Position numbers and translations under genes: made by a program | Shown: piece after piece, positions 9,014 to 18,516 of the stretch | How the letters are laid out: every line of letters begins with the position of its first letter | Numbering within the stretch: position 1 is the first letter of the stretch | Source of the DNA: Spirochaetota bacterium | Lineage (GTDB): Bacteria > Spirochaetota > Brachyspiria > Brachyspirales > JACRPF01 | Length of the DNA: 64,000 bases | Direction: 5' to 3' | Assembly (NCBI GenBank): GCA_038043445.1 | Contig: JBBTBY010000028.1 | Span: 50,950 to 114,949, forward strand | The notes under the pieces: generated by a model | The model's database searches: none | The model's input: only the letters and a program-made list of their open reading frames with translations | Told to the model about the DNA's origin: nothing

Positions 9014-9056
9014 CGGGGTGCATTGATAGCGGTAATATGAGGTTATGAACGGCTGG

Positions 9057-9487
9057 CTAAAACGAAGGTCTTATCACTTTAAGTATAATACTGGCCGCGC
9101 CGACAGCAAATTCGCTCCAGAACACTATCGTATTCACGAATTTTTCCTTTATCCCGGACAGGACCTTCCTGCGCTCACGATCCTCCTGCAGTTTTTTCTG
9201 CCGACCCTCATCAAGTAATTTCTGTGCAAGGACGATCGATGACTGCGCCTTTTCAATAAACGCGGAATCCTGTTTTATCTGCAGCCAGTGGTCGATAGCT
9301 TCCTGGAATTTTTTGTTTTTCACAAGGGTGACACCGTCATTATACAGCGCCTGTCATGGCATACATTATATTTCCGCCCCTGCACAACATCTTTCAGCAC
9401 GTGTACCTGCTCTTCTTTTGTGGCATATACTTCCGTCCCAATCGATGCCTCCAACGCAGTTTGCGATCTCTCGCACGCCGTTTTCAC
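9057..9487 (-). pseudogene. Frameshifted gene with TPR-like C-terminus
   Basis: On the minus strand one frame from a GTG at 9487 gives a protein-like stretch ending ...VVQGRKYNVCHD. At about 9345 coding continues in another frame with ALYNDGVTLVKNKKFQEAID, a tetratricopeptide-like helix pair, then a Lys/Glu-rich helix and a hydrophobic tail (FVNTIVFWSEFAVGAASIIL). A single frameshift therefore appears to split one gene of about 140 codons. The product resembles the end of a TPR membrane or lipoprotein; it has no assigned function. Confidence 0.4.
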
Positions 9488-9521
9488 TATTTATTGAGGC
9501 TCGATAATTCTTACAGGCACG

Positions 9522-10523
9522 CTATTGATTCTGCAAGACATCAAGCATTGCCAGCATGTTATCTACCGGCACATCGCCAGGGACATAATGGGCCGGAGAG
9601 CAAATATATCCCCCCGAACGGCCTATTTCTTTGATTAACTTCCTCGTTCCCGCTTTCACTTCCTCTGGTGTGCCGAATGGCAGAATATTTTGAATGCTCA
9701 TTCCTCCGAAAAAAGACAGCGTATCGCCGTACTGCTTCTTAATTTTGTTGACATCAAATACTTCAGGCTGGAATGGATTGAGACAGTCAAGCCCTACTTC
9801 TATCAAATCAGGAATTATTTCTCCCACATCTCCACAGGTGTGGATAAATACTTTTTTATCTGATTCCTTTACTTTCCTGTATAATTTTGCGATTCTTGGT
9901 TTGATGAACTTCCGCCAAAGATTTGGGCCCATGATTAGTCCCTGTTGCTGCCCCCAGTCATCCCCGAACATTACTCCGTCGATTGTGTGATTCGCGGCAA
10001 GCTCAATAAGGGCAAAAAGTGTATCGGTGATCCTGTCAAGTAATTCCTCGACGAATGCCGGATTTGTTATCATGTCGCACAGCAGGTTTTCCATTCCTCG
10101 CAACATCCAGGCACGCTCAAAAATGCTAAATCCTCCGCGTGCCAGAATGAAACAATCTTTGTGGTTGCGGATGGCCGTGTCGTAATGATCAAATCTGCCG
10201 CTTTTTTTTGGATCAGGGAAAACATATTTGTCTAAATCTGCGGTGTCATTCATAACGATATTTTTCACCGTGCCGATATCCCTATCAATAGTGCGATCCC
10301 ATATCGTCCCGTATTCATCCCGGAAGATGCCCGGCGTCACTTCAGTCATGTCATACGCCGGGCGTATGTAATGCAAGTGGTTTCCGATGCTGTCGCTGAA
10401 ATTTTCATCTTTGAAATGATGCGCCATTTTCTCCCGCATCGGGATGGTAAAATCGATATGGAAGGGTGTACGGTCGGGTTGTTCATGTCGTAATGCAATT
10501 GTTGTCCTTTCTTTATATGTCAT
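9522..10523 (-). CDS. Uroporphyrinogen decarboxylase (URO-D) family protein, MtaA/CmuA-like
   Basis: TIM-barrel protein of 333 aa. It starts with TYKERTTIALRHEQPDRTP, the usual opening of non-haem URO-D family proteins. FIHTCGDVGEIIPDLIEVGL carries the His-x-Cys zinc-binding pair of corrinoid methyltransferases, and it ends with CSPAHYVPGDVPVDNMLAML. True HemE is unlikely because of the zinc motif and the context. Such genes are common in polysaccharide and sugar-acid clusters of anaerobes, where their substrate is mostly unknown. It follows the secreted glycosidase gene on the same strand after 87 nt and is probably the last gene of the GntR-headed operon. Confidence 0.85.
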   Translation of the reverse strand: MTYKERTTIALRHEQPDRTPFHIDFTIPMREKMAHHFKDENFSDSIGNHLHYIRPAYDMTEVTPGIFRDEYGTIWDRTIDRDIGTVKNIVMNDTADLDKYVFPDPKKSGRFDHYDTAIRNHKDCFILARGGFSIFERAWMLRGMENLLCDMITNPAFVEELLDRITDTLFALIELAANHTIDGVMFGDDWGQQQGLIMGPNLWRKFIKPRIAKLYRKVKESDKKVFIHTCGDVGEIIPDLIEVGLDCLNPFQPEVFDVNKIKKQYGDTLSFFGGMSIQNILPFGTPEEVKAGTRKLIKEIGRSGGYICSPAHYVPGDVPVDNMLAMLDVLQNQ

Positions 10524-10610
10524 AGTGCCCTCTGAGATTTGATTAACCTGGCGATCGATATAAATCCATAATACGCAATATAAATTTTACACTCCATACA
10601 CATGGAGACA

Positions 10611-13600
10611 TTACTGCATGATAAGCCGACCATAATTCATACGGTTATTATAGTTGTCGTTTTTTCCGCACCAGAGCATCTGCCATTTCCTCTTATCGCT
10701 CACATTATTATCGATGCCAACATCAAAACCGATGATTCCGCCGCCAGAGAGATGCCCCCCGTTTATCTCGCTCCATGGGATGCGCACTTCAAAACCGTAT
10801 CCACCAGCGGTCGTAGCGGTTGCCGATGTTATATTCGCCGGATTCATCTGTTTATCCGTCATGCCGCGCTTTACGCAGAAGACACCCGGGAATTTTTTAG
10901 TTGGCATGCCGAGGAGAATCTGAAAACAATTCTTCGTGAACGTCGGCGTATCGAGCATACTATCGGGCTCTGTATCAATAAACAGCTCCATCGCATCACC
11001 ATCCCATGCTGATTCAATATCGCGCCGCTCGCCGCGCGGGCCATCTTTCTTAACGACCATAGCGACATAAAGTGCATCCGCATCATAGGTCGCTGATACA
11101 ACACCGGAAAAATCATCCGGACCATTCCAGCTATCGGCTTTGCCTTCTATTATTTGTTCACGCCGATTAAGAATCATTGATGCAGCTCCGGCCCATTCCG
11201 CTGCATTGACAGTGCCGTCGAGTACGATTGATCCCGTGCGCGCGGTACACGATGCAGACATTTTTGACTGAATTACCGCTGGAACTTCGATAATGTTGTC
11301 ACCGATCATTGCCTGGAGCGAAACGTTCGCCTGGGACCAGCTGCCCTTTTCTTCAAGCGGTAGATAGAACGTCTTTGCCGAAAATGCCGGTATTGTTTTC
11401 TCTTTCCCGCCTGCCGGCAGGCGAAGTGCGTCCCCCTTTACTTGTGCGTTGATAAAACAGGTCATATCCTCGGGGGTAGTGTTCTTTACTTCGAATGCGA
11501 GCGACGGCGTTGCACCACGAAACGTATATTGTGCAAAAAGTTCAAGCGCATTTTTTCCACGCACCGAGGCAGCATCCATAAGTGCTACGAACGCTTGCTT
11601 ATCTATTCCCGCAGGAACGATATAGAACGGCGTATTGTTGAGCTCCATAACGACATCCGCGCCAGACGGAACAGCTATCGTATTGCCCATGATATCAATG
11701 AGCCGTATTTTACCACCGGCGTTCGGCAGCTTTATCATACTCGGTTTATTATCGAGGTCATAACTCCATGCCGCTGCGATTGGCCCTGCCGAACGTTCAT
11801 ACAGATACAATTTATTCCTGCCGGAAGTGGTCACCTGTTTGATAAATTTCACACCGGTAAACTCGCGAGCCAAGGTATTCTGTATAACGAAGAGGCGGCT
11901 TGGAATAAGGTCACCGCCCAAGTATCCGAAACTGTGGAAATAATTTAGGGCAAGGTCCCAACGAAAAAGATAGTCGTTTGGGAGATTAAACGATCTTACC
12001 ACGCCAGTAGCCGCATCGATCAAAACGCGCCGCGCGAGCTCATGTCCCTGCATAAGCGATTGCGCACTCATGTTATTTTTCACCGGTTTTGCCAAATAGA
12101 AACACTCAGTGTTCCATAACTCCTTTTTCTCGCCCCCATATTTATTGACCAGTGCCCTCATAGCAATATTGTTTGCTTCTGCCGACATGGGCGCCGTCCA
12201 ATCGAGTGCAGCGCCATATGGATGGAACGACACAGCATCGCAGTGGTCAAGAGTGCCAAGTTTGAAGCATACATCGAGGAATTTCAGCATATTCCCGCCA
12301 AGATCGCCAGTAGCGCAAAACCCCACCACGCGGGCGTTCGGGTCCGCTTCCTTGATGATGCGGTTCATCATCTTGAGATAAGCAGCGTAGTACTCCGGAG
12401 TAATGCTTACGTTCGGCTCATTCAATATCTCCCAATGCGTGATGCGCCCTTTGTACCGCGATACACATGCCTTTACAAAGCGTTGCCAGTCGATCAACTC
12501 CTCCGGCGGCGTCGAACACATAAGAACCCCCCTGGCGGCTTCGGGAGCATATGTACCTGCGGAAAATATCATTCGTGACTTTGCCCACTCGGGAAAATAT
12601 TCTTGCCCCCAGCTATCCAGGGGTTTTTGTATACACCACCAGTCACCGAGACACGGCACTACCTTCATGCCACGCTTCGTCGCCTCGTCAAGATACCGAT
12701 CGGCTATAGTCCAATCATATGCCCCTTCGGCTGGCTCGATTCGCCGCCAGTTGAGCATATGATTACCACCGCCTCCCCAATCGCGAACTTGACGCACCCC
12801 CGACTCCGCCAAAAAGTCAAACCAGTCATTAAGCGAATTACCGTAGAGTTTGTAATACTGACCGTCATTGTAGCCCATACCATATGGACTCAAGAATCCC
12901 TGCCCGCACATTGAAATACCATCGGTCAATTCCGCAGTACGGACAGAATCGATAACTGCGTAGGTAAAAGAACTTTTATCAACCACTGCACCGCCGCTCG
13001 TCAGCTCTGCAGTAAAGACAAAAGATCCGCGTTTCAGCGGCGAGACGTTCGCGATCATTTTTTCTATGGTTGATTCCGCAGGCACGGTGATCGTTTCTTC
13101 ACCCGTCTTAACCGTATTTCCAAAGTAGTCATCGACGACCTTGTATGTCACCTTCGCTGTGGCAGAACTTGTGCTATTGTTACGAACGACCATTTGTACG
13201 GGGTATGGTTCGCTCGCTGTGAACGTGTAGGCGCGGGCACATGTGCGACTTACTCCCATCTCAAGTGGGGGCGGTTCATAGGCAGTATTATTCCCTTCGT
13301 CGATCTGCAGCCCATCGAGCCACAGGAGTGCGCCGCCAGTAAAGAACAGCTGCAAATGGTAATAACGATATCCCTTCGGTACCGTAAGTGAGAATGAATA
13401 GTTTGCCCAGTCGGTAGTGACAAGGCAGCTACGCCCGCCACCATTGTACTGATAATTGCCATCCACTCCTCGAAAGTCGAGCGCCACTTTTGTTCCAGGA
13501 ATTGACGTCTTCATCCAAATGGAAAACGTATACTTTTTACCTGCCTCCAACGCGACTTCTTGAACCATCAACTTCTGGGCGGCGCCGTTGCTATTGTCAA

Positions 13601-13811
13601 GGCGCAAGCTGCATCGCCCCTGGTACTTTTCATTCGTGTCGATGATAAGTCGTACGAGCGGCGTATCAACCGCTTCTTTGTCTGCCGGCACCATACGCTG
13701 AATGCCGTAACCCTCCGTTCCGGTCTCGAAGCCGGAATTTTTTATCAAGTTCTTCGCCGACACCGTCGAAATGATTGCCAGTATCGCCAATGTGATAGTC
13801 AGTGCGCGCAT
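10611..13811 (-). CDS. Secreted multidomain glycoside hydrolase with CBM4/9-like and CBM9-like modules
   Basis: Exported protein of 1066 aa. Residues 1-20 form a signal peptide. About 21-185 is a CBM4/9-type jelly roll (NLIKNSGFETG...). About 290-690 is a clan-A TIM barrel (GH39/GH5-like) with HWEILNEPN (acid/base Glu about 465) and LWNTECF (candidate nucleophile Glu about 569). The C-terminal ~190 residues form a CBM9/DOMON-like domain (VLDGTVNAAEW, ATYDADALYVAMVV, GFEVRIPWSEI). The ATG at 13811 follows GAGGTGAAT; an in-frame GTG two codons earlier overlaps that SD. It follows another secreted CBM protein in the same operon. The glycan is not determined. Confidence 0.85.
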   Translation of the reverse strand: MRALTITLAILAIISTVSAKNLIKNSGFETGTEGYGIQRMVPADKEAVDTPLVRLIIDTNEKYQGRCSLRLDNSNGAAQKLMVQEVALEAGKKYTFSIWMKTSIPGTKVALDFRGVDGNYQYNGGGRSCLVTTDWANYSFSLTVPKGYRYYHLQLFFTGGALLWLDGLQIDEGNNTAYEPPPLEMGVSRTCARAYTFTASEPYPVQMVVRNNSTSSATAKVTYKVVDDYFGNTVKTGEETITVPAESTIEKMIANVSPLKRGSFVFTAELTSGGAVVDKSSFTYAVIDSVRTAELTDGISMCGQGFLSPYGMGYNDGQYYKLYGNSLNDWFDFLAESGVRQVRDWGGGGNHMLNWRRIEPAEGAYDWTIADRYLDEATKRGMKVVPCLGDWWCIQKPLDSWGQEYFPEWAKSRMIFSAGTYAPEAARGVLMCSTPPEELIDWQRFVKACVSRYKGRITHWEILNEPNVSITPEYYAAYLKMMNRIIKEADPNARVVGFCATGDLGGNMLKFLDVCFKLGTLDHCDAVSFHPYGAALDWTAPMSAEANNIAMRALVNKYGGEKKELWNTECFYLAKPVKNNMSAQSLMQGHELARRVLIDAATGVVRSFNLPNDYLFRWDLALNYFHSFGYLGGDLIPSRLFVIQNTLAREFTGVKFIKQVTTSGRNKLYLYERSAGPIAAAWSYDLDNKPSMIKLPNAGGKIRLIDIMGNTIAVPSGADVVMELNNTPFYIVPAGIDKQAFVALMDAASVRGKNALELFAQYTFRGATPSLAFEVKNTTPEDMTCFINAQVKGDALRLPAGGKEKTIPAFSAKTFYLPLEEKGSWSQANVSLQAMIGDNIIEVPAVIQSKMSASCTARTGSIVLDGTVNAAEWAGAASMILNRREQIIEGKADSWNGPDDFSGVVSATYDADALYVAMVVKKDGPRGERRDIESAWDGDAMELFIDTEPDSMLDTPTFTKNCFQILLGMPTKKFPGVFCVKRGMTDKQMNPANITSATATTAGGYGFEVRIPWSEINGGHLSGGGIIGFDVGIDNNVSDKRKWQMLWCGKNDNYNNRMNYGRLIMQ

Positions 13812-13827
13812 ATTCACCTCATTAATT

Positions 13828-14883
13828 TCATTTCATTTTAAATGTTACATCGTCAGCCCATACAATGCCAGTGCCCTTGAGGTTCAGGTCAATCCGTACA
13901 AATCGATTCGGCATGAAGTATTTTGCATCGCTTTCATCCGGGATTTTTACTTCGAGCGTTTCCTTATGCCAAGTATCTGACGCAGAAACGTATTTCTGCT
14001 GATACCAATGCGCTTTCTGCCCGCCGACGAAACCATCGACCATTAACCGTGCGCTAATGCCGGCTGTGCCTTTTATCCATACCGAAAGAACATAATTGCT
14101 CCCCGTCATCACGGGAACGTATGTGCTTTGCACTCCGCCTTCACCGTCGGCCGCTACCGTAGAGCCATCAAGCATGAGACTTTTTTCGCCCTTTATGAAC
14201 CCCGCAGCGGCAAGTGATATCTTCACCGGAGGGCGTTTATCACCTAGCCAGCGGAGCAGATCGGTCCATGATATCGGGAATTTGCCTATCTCTCCGTATT
14301 CAAAATCGGCATTGGGGACGAGATTTTCCCGAAGTTGCGCACTAGTCACGGGAACCATTTCGGCATCATCAAACCATACCTTTCCTTCCATAAATCGACT
14401 GCCGAAACTCATCGCCGCTTCTTTCGTATCCCCGCTGAAGAAATAGTGAGTGATAGGAAACCATTGCGTGCTTTCTCCAGTAAGTGCAGTGTTGCCAAAG
14501 ATTGGAATTGTTCCATTCACCGCATAAAACAAAATGCCCGACACATAGGTTGTGTCAACTGCCTCTGAACGACACCATAACGTCATACGGTAATACGTAT
14601 TCGCTGCAATTTGGACAGGATCAGATTGCATGCGCACGCCGTCTGGTTTGGTATTCTGCACCGCCACACACGCTCCACCGTTCCGTCCGCCCGTCTCGTC
14701 GAAGATCCATTGAGCGGGGTTGAGCTGCCACCCCTTCGTGTCGCCGGTAAATCCTGGATTGGGTATGAAATTCTGTCCCATCACGGTCATGGGCAGGAGC
14801 ATTGCCAGCGTTAGTCCTGCGACAAAAAATATTCGAAGATCGCGGACCATACAATTCTTTCTATGTTCATTCCTGTATTTCAT
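13828..14883 (-). CDS. Secreted protein with two carbohydrate-binding-like jelly-roll modules
   Basis: Exported protein of 351 aa with an N-terminal signal peptide (MVRDLRIFFVAGLTLAMLLP region, cleavage near MG-Q). Two similar modules follow. One starts NFIPNPGFTGDTKGW; the other, from about residue 188, starts NLVPNADFEYG and ends with GTGIVWADDVTF. Both have the pattern of CBM4/9-like galactose-binding folds. No catalytic domain is visible, so it probably binds a glycan for the neighbouring hydrolase. The start at 14883 has AGGAGG 7 nt upstream and overlaps the stop of the GntR gene (ATGA). Confidence 0.75.
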   Translation of the reverse strand: MKYRNEHRKNCMVRDLRIFFVAGLTLAMLLPMTVMGQNFIPNPGFTGDTKGWQLNPAQWIFDETGGRNGGACVAVQNTKPDGVRMQSDPVQIAANTYYRMTLWCRSEAVDTTYVSGILFYAVNGTIPIFGNTALTGESTQWFPITHYFFSGDTKEAAMSFGSRFMEGKVWFDDAEMVPVTSAQLRENLVPNADFEYGEIGKFPISWTDLLRWLGDKRPPVKISLAAAGFIKGEKSLMLDGSTVAADGEGGVQSTYVPVMTGSNYVLSVWIKGTAGISARLMVDGFVGGQKAHWYQQKYVSASDTWHKETLEVKIPDESDAKYFMPNRFVRIDLNLKGTGIVWADDVTFKMK

Positions 14884-16007
14884 CGAGACACCTCCTGAAT
14901 TTTTGACGATATTATCTCCCGGGATTTACCGTTGCCGTTTGCTGGGGGGACAGCGCGTCGTGCGGCGGTCGTCGTTCTTACAATAAGCTCGGGTTTGGTC
15001 AGAGAAATGCTCCGCGCTCCTTCTCGGTAGGTGTCGAGAGCGGCGAAACACATCTCGCCGTATCCTGCGGTCTTTTGATCAACGGTGGTCAGATCCGCGT
15101 AGCGGCCGGGTTCGGTGTTGCCGTAACCGGCCACCGATACATCGTCCGGCACCCGAATACCACGCTCGGCAAGTGCAGCAATGACCCCGAGTGCACAGGT
15201 GTCGTTGCAGCCGATCATCGCAGTAGGAATATCGCTTGTAGCGGTGAGAAAGCGCCGCATTGCACTTAACGCCCGCTCATATTGGAATGAGCCGGCAAGT
15301 ATCATCTCATTCGCCTTTCCCACTGCCCGTGAATAACCTCGGCAGCGTGCATGCGCCGTTGCTTTCGGTTCTCCATCGATGAACAATATCCGTTCATGCC
15401 CCAGGGAAAGGAGATAGTTCGTCAGCGCAAATGCCCCCGCTTCATCGTCCGAGGTGACGCAGGGGATGCGTTCAGACGAAGGGGCTGCGTCGACAAAAAC
15501 AATGCGGATCTGCGCGGGGAGATCTTCATACCATTTCGCATCACTGCGCCAGGGGAAAACTATGATATCTTTGATCCCCCGTTCAATATACTTGTTTATC
15601 AAAAACCCTTCACGTTCGATATTGGCATCGGCAGCTGCAATGACAGCCGTTTTTGCCCGTGACTCCGCTGCTGATAGTATCGATCTACAAATACCACCGT
15701 AGAATGAATGCTGAATGTCCGGAACCACAATGGCGATTATTTCATCCGCGGAATAACCGTCACGTCTTGCGTGGGTTGTTTTTTCGGCAATGAATGTCCC
15801 CGACCCTCTTTTCCTTTCCAGCAGTCCCTTGTCCGCAAGATGCTGCATGGCCCGCCGCACGGTGATGTGGGACACGTCGTATTCGTCGCACAGATCCCGT
15901 TCGGTCGGTAATTTCTCATGCGGGGCAAAACGACCTGCCTTTACCTTTTCGGCGATCTTTTCGGCAACAAAAAGATATGCAAGCCGTCGAGGTTTTGATT
16001 TTATCAT
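14880..16007 (-). CDS. GntR-type transcriptional regulator with LacI-like sugar-binding domain
   Basis: Regulator of 375 aa. The winged HTH of the GntR family is at about 1-75 (GRFAPHEKLPTERDLCDEYD, then HITVRRAMQHLADKGLL and KRGSGTFI). A periplasmic-binding-protein-like effector domain of the LacI/AraR type follows (IIAIVVPDIQHSFYGGI, GCNDTCALGVIAAL, DVSVAGYGN). It heads the operon for the two secreted CBM proteins and the URO-D-like enzyme, so it probably controls them, and itself, in response to a sugar. The start at 16007 is placed by a consensus promoter whose -10 box ends 7 nt before the ATG; there is no SD. Confidence 0.9.
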   Translation of the reverse strand: MIKSKPRRLAYLFVAEKIAEKVKAGRFAPHEKLPTERDLCDEYDVSHITVRRAMQHLADKGLLERKRGSGTFIAEKTTHARRDGYSADEIIAIVVPDIQHSFYGGICRSILSAAESRAKTAVIAAADANIEREGFLINKYIERGIKDIIVFPWRSDAKWYEDLPAQIRIVFVDAAPSSERIPCVTSDDEAGAFALTNYLLSLGHERILFIDGEPKATAHARCRGYSRAVGKANEMILAGSFQYERALSAMRRFLTATSDIPTAMIGCNDTCALGVIAALAERGIRVPDDVSVAGYGNTEPGRYADLTTVDQKTAGYGEMCFAALDTYREGARSISLTKPELIVRTTTAARRAVPPANGNGKSREIISSKIQEVSR

Positions 16008-16014
16008 GCTATGT

Positions 16015-16043
16015 AGTGTAACATATTTTAGTATAGTTGTCAA
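16015..16043 (-). promoter_or_regulatory. Sigma-70 promoter of the GntR-headed operon
   Basis: On the minus strand TTGACA (16043-16038), exactly 17 nt, then TACACT (16020-16015), and 7 nt to the ATG at 16007. Transcription should start at or next to the A of the start codon, giving a leaderless mRNA. Confidence 0.7.
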
Positions 16044-16309
16044 GAGCAAGCTCAATTATTATTTATGGAAACCTCAAAAATCGTATTTTGTCCTCATTAT
16101 ATTGTTTAGCAGATGATCAGTTGAATACATGAAAAGCCGCCTGCTTGAGGCAAATCGGTAAAAAAATATGCAGAAACTAAAATATTTCGGCGGGGTCTTT
16201 GGACGATAATATGATGTCATGGCACCGAAAAATATACTGAAGGTCTTTCTTTTTTAATTAACACAGCTTAAAATATATATGAATTGCTATTGACTTCAGG
16301 ATGAGCAGT

Positions 16310-17161
16310 ATGAAAAATAGAATCTATCAGCTTATGCCGAGTGCAACTGACTGGACAAAGCAGTTTTCGATGAGCTATATAATTACAACAGATGATGGAC
16401 AGCTCATTGTAATTGACGGCGGATGGGATAATGATGCGGAAACTCTTCTTTTCTACCTTAAAAAAATATCAGGGCGAGAATGCCCGCATATAGCAGCCTG
16501 GTTTCTGAGTCACGTTCACGATGACCATATCCAAGCGTTTATTGAAATTATATCACACCGAAAAGACAAGATAAATATCGGGAAGGTTTATTTCAATTTC
16601 CCATCTGTGCAAAATATTGAAATGTTTGAACTTTCCGGTGCGGCGCTGATAAAGAACTTTTACTCCTTGCTTCCCCAGTTTGCAGATAAGGCAACTATTG
16701 TCAGTATCAATGAATGTTATATTGTGGGTAATGCAAAATTTGATGTTTTGCTTACACCCGATACCGAAATCACAGATAACTTTATTAATAATTCATCGGT
16801 TGTTATCAGAATGACACTTGGCGGAAAAACAGTTATTTTCCTTGGCGACCTCGGTGCAGAAGGTGGCAGAAGACTGTTGAAAATCTGGGGGGACAAGTTG
16901 AAATCGGATGTTTGCCAAATGGCTCATCATGGGCAAGCTGGTGTTGATATTGATGTTTACCGGGCTATTTTGCCTGAGATCTGCTTGTGGCCGACACCGG
17001 ATTGGCTATGGAATAATGACCGTTATGGTAAAGGCTTTGATACCGATGTATTCCAGACTGTCACCACTCGCAGATGGATAGATCAACTCGGGTGTACAAA
17101 TAAAAATTATATTATGAAGGACGGAACTGCGGAGATAGAATTGCCAGAAACTGAACTTTGA
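16310..17161 (+). CDS. MBL-fold metallo-hydrolase
   Basis: Metallo-beta-lactamase-fold protein of 283 aa without a signal peptide. LSHVHDDHIQAF is the HxHxDH zinc motif, VIFLGDLG supplies the bridging Asp strand, and MAHHGQ supplies a further ligand His. The layout resembles the ComEC-type competence/MBL group, in which many members are hydrolases of unknown substrate. Lower GC and different codon use from both neighbours suggest separate acquisition. The start at 16310 has AGG 9 nt upstream; ATG 16301 is too close to that SD. It stands alone between divergently oriented genes. Confidence 0.85.
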   Translation: MKNRIYQLMPSATDWTKQFSMSYIITTDDGQLIVIDGGWDNDAETLLFYLKKISGRECPHIAAWFLSHVHDDHIQAFIEIISHRKDKINIGKVYFNFPSVQNIEMFELSGAALIKNFYSLLPQFADKATIVSINECYIVGNAKFDVLLTPDTEITDNFINNSSVVIRMTLGGKTVIFLGDLGAEGGRRLLKIWGDKLKSDVCQMAHHGQAGVDIDVYRAILPEICLWPTPDWLWNNDRYGKGFDTDVFQTVTTRRWIDQLGCTNKNYIMKDGTAEIELPETEL

Positions 17162-17318
17162 AATATTTATTTGTCTCGCACAGATAATACTATATGCAAA
17201 CACGATATACGAGTCGCCCAGGAAAATGCGGCGTGAATTGACAGGAATTCAGAGGGTGGTATACATGACTGCATGGTAGAAGTGAAGGGCAACAATGAAA
17301 GCTACTATCCTTTAAAAA

Positions 17319-17546
17319 AGCGGCCGTGACGGTGATAAGGCGAAAAGTCCGGACTTTCGCCGGTATTCATCATTGGTCGACTGCGTTCGCTGAGGCTTCG
17401 ATCATTATGATGTTAGGAAAATGTATGTCCAGGATATGGATACGAATTGTTTTGTGCACAAAGACGAGGTCCCGAGTATGTACAAGAGCGGTACGCTGCA
17501 TCGGGCATATATAGGCGCGATCATCGCGATATACGGAAAGGCGTAG
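17319..17546 (+). pseudogene. Degenerate C-terminal gene fragment with internal stop
   Basis: One frame reads as protein (DGDKAKSPDFRRYSSLVDCV, a TGA at 17391, then FDHYDVRKMYVQDMDTNCFV and so on to ...HRAYIGAIIAIYGKA and a TAG at 17544). The composition is coding-like but it has no start, no SD and one in-frame stop. I do not recognise the family. The rest of 17162-17553 holds nothing else I can support. Confidence 0.35.
17339..17361. repeat. 23-nt near-perfect palindrome
   Basis: GGCGAAA-AGTCCGGACT-TTCGCC is an almost perfect inverted repeat around a central TCCGGA. It lies inside the degenerate fragment. It could be an operator or chance; no T-run follows. Confidence 0.4.
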
Positions 17547-17553
17547 ACGGACG

Positions 17554-18426
17554 CTAGCGTTTCGCTGTTATTGAATCGCGGTATGCACGCGGACTTACGC
17601 CGGTGACCTTCCTGAAAGCGCGGCTGAAGTAATTACTGTCATCGAAACCCGTTTCAAGCGCCGCCTCGGTGATGCTGTGTTCGCCGGATGCAAGGAGTTT
17701 TATCGCCTCGCGGATGCGCGCATCCATAAGATACTCCATCGGGCTCTTGCGGTACATGTTCCTGAACAGCCGTGAGAAATGACGGCGTGAAAGACCACAT
17801 TTTTCCGCGAGCGTATCAAGCGGTATCTGTTCGCGGTAATTCGTTTCCAGATATCCGGCAATATAGGATATCTGCGAAAGCGGTGTAGCGCTGCCGCCGC
17901 GCTTTGAGTACCCGCGCACAAGAAGTACGACGAATTCAAGGAACAGCCCGCGCACGGCCGTTTCGAATGCGGTGTGCTTGCCGGTGCATTCCTTCATGAT
18001 CGCATCGAGCAGGACGCGTGCGCCGGAAAGATCGCCTGCGGAAAGTGTGAGCATCATGCTCTCCGCGATTTCGGAAGCGGCATCGCTGCTGAGAAAAAGC
18101 GCATGATACCCTGCCTCGCGTTTGATGTCGTCGCCGGAAGAGGCGAGCATATCGGAAAGGAAGCCTACGTTGTAATGGAAGAAATTTTTCGCTCCTGAGA
18201 ACGCGTGATGCATGCCCGGCTTTATCACACAGACGTCGCCCGTGCTCATGCGATGCGCCGTGCCGTCGATGATGTGCGTGGCGCGGCCTGATGCGCAGAG
18301 GACAAGCTCGGATGCGCTGTGCGTATGCGGCCTGAAATCAGTATTAAGCGTCGTCGATGAGACGATAAGGTGGAACGGGTTGCGGTTCCACAGCCGGAAC
18401 TGATAGTGACGCGGATTTTTCTCCAT
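17554..18426 (-). CDS. AraC family transcriptional regulator with cupin sensor
   Basis: Regulator of 290 aa. The N-terminal cupin (FRPHTHSASELVLCASG, GDVCVIKPGMHHAF) is the likely ligand-binding domain. The C-terminal double HTH (LDTLAEKCGLSRRHFSRLFR; ALETGFDDSNYFSRAFRKVT) binds DNA. It is divergent from the glycyl radical enzyme operon with 90 nt between, so it probably activates that operon. Its own promoter puts the transcription start at the ATG. A truncated AraC cupin with the same promoter sequence lies at 24390-24590. Confidence 0.92.
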   Translation of the reverse strand: MEKNPRHYQFRLWNRNPFHLIVSSTTLNTDFRPHTHSASELVLCASGRATHIIDGTAHRMSTGDVCVIKPGMHHAFSGAKNFFHYNVGFLSDMLASSGDDIKREAGYHALFLSSDAASEIAESMMLTLSAGDLSGARVLLDAIMKECTGKHTAFETAVRGLFLEFVVLLVRGYSKRGGSATPLSQISYIAGYLETNYREQIPLDTLAEKCGLSRRHFSRLFRNMYRKSPMEYLMDARIREAIKLLASGEHSITEAALETGFDDSNYFSRAFRKVTGVSPRAYRDSITAKR

Positions 18427-18432
18427 GACCCG

Positions 18433-18461
18433 ATTATGCTATTATATGGCCGATTTGTCAA
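18433..18461 (-). promoter_or_regulatory. Sigma-70 promoter of the AraC gene
   Basis: On the minus strand TTGACA (18461-18456), 17 nt, CATAAT (18438-18433), then 6 nt to the ATG at 18426, so a leaderless mRNA is predicted. The 29-nt stretch 18425-18453 recurs almost unchanged at 24590 and, a little more diverged, at 28302. Confidence 0.65.
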
Positions 18462-18516
18462 GATATTCCCGCGCCGAACAGTTATTATCTAGTCATCACC
18501 ACAATGGAGATTTTAT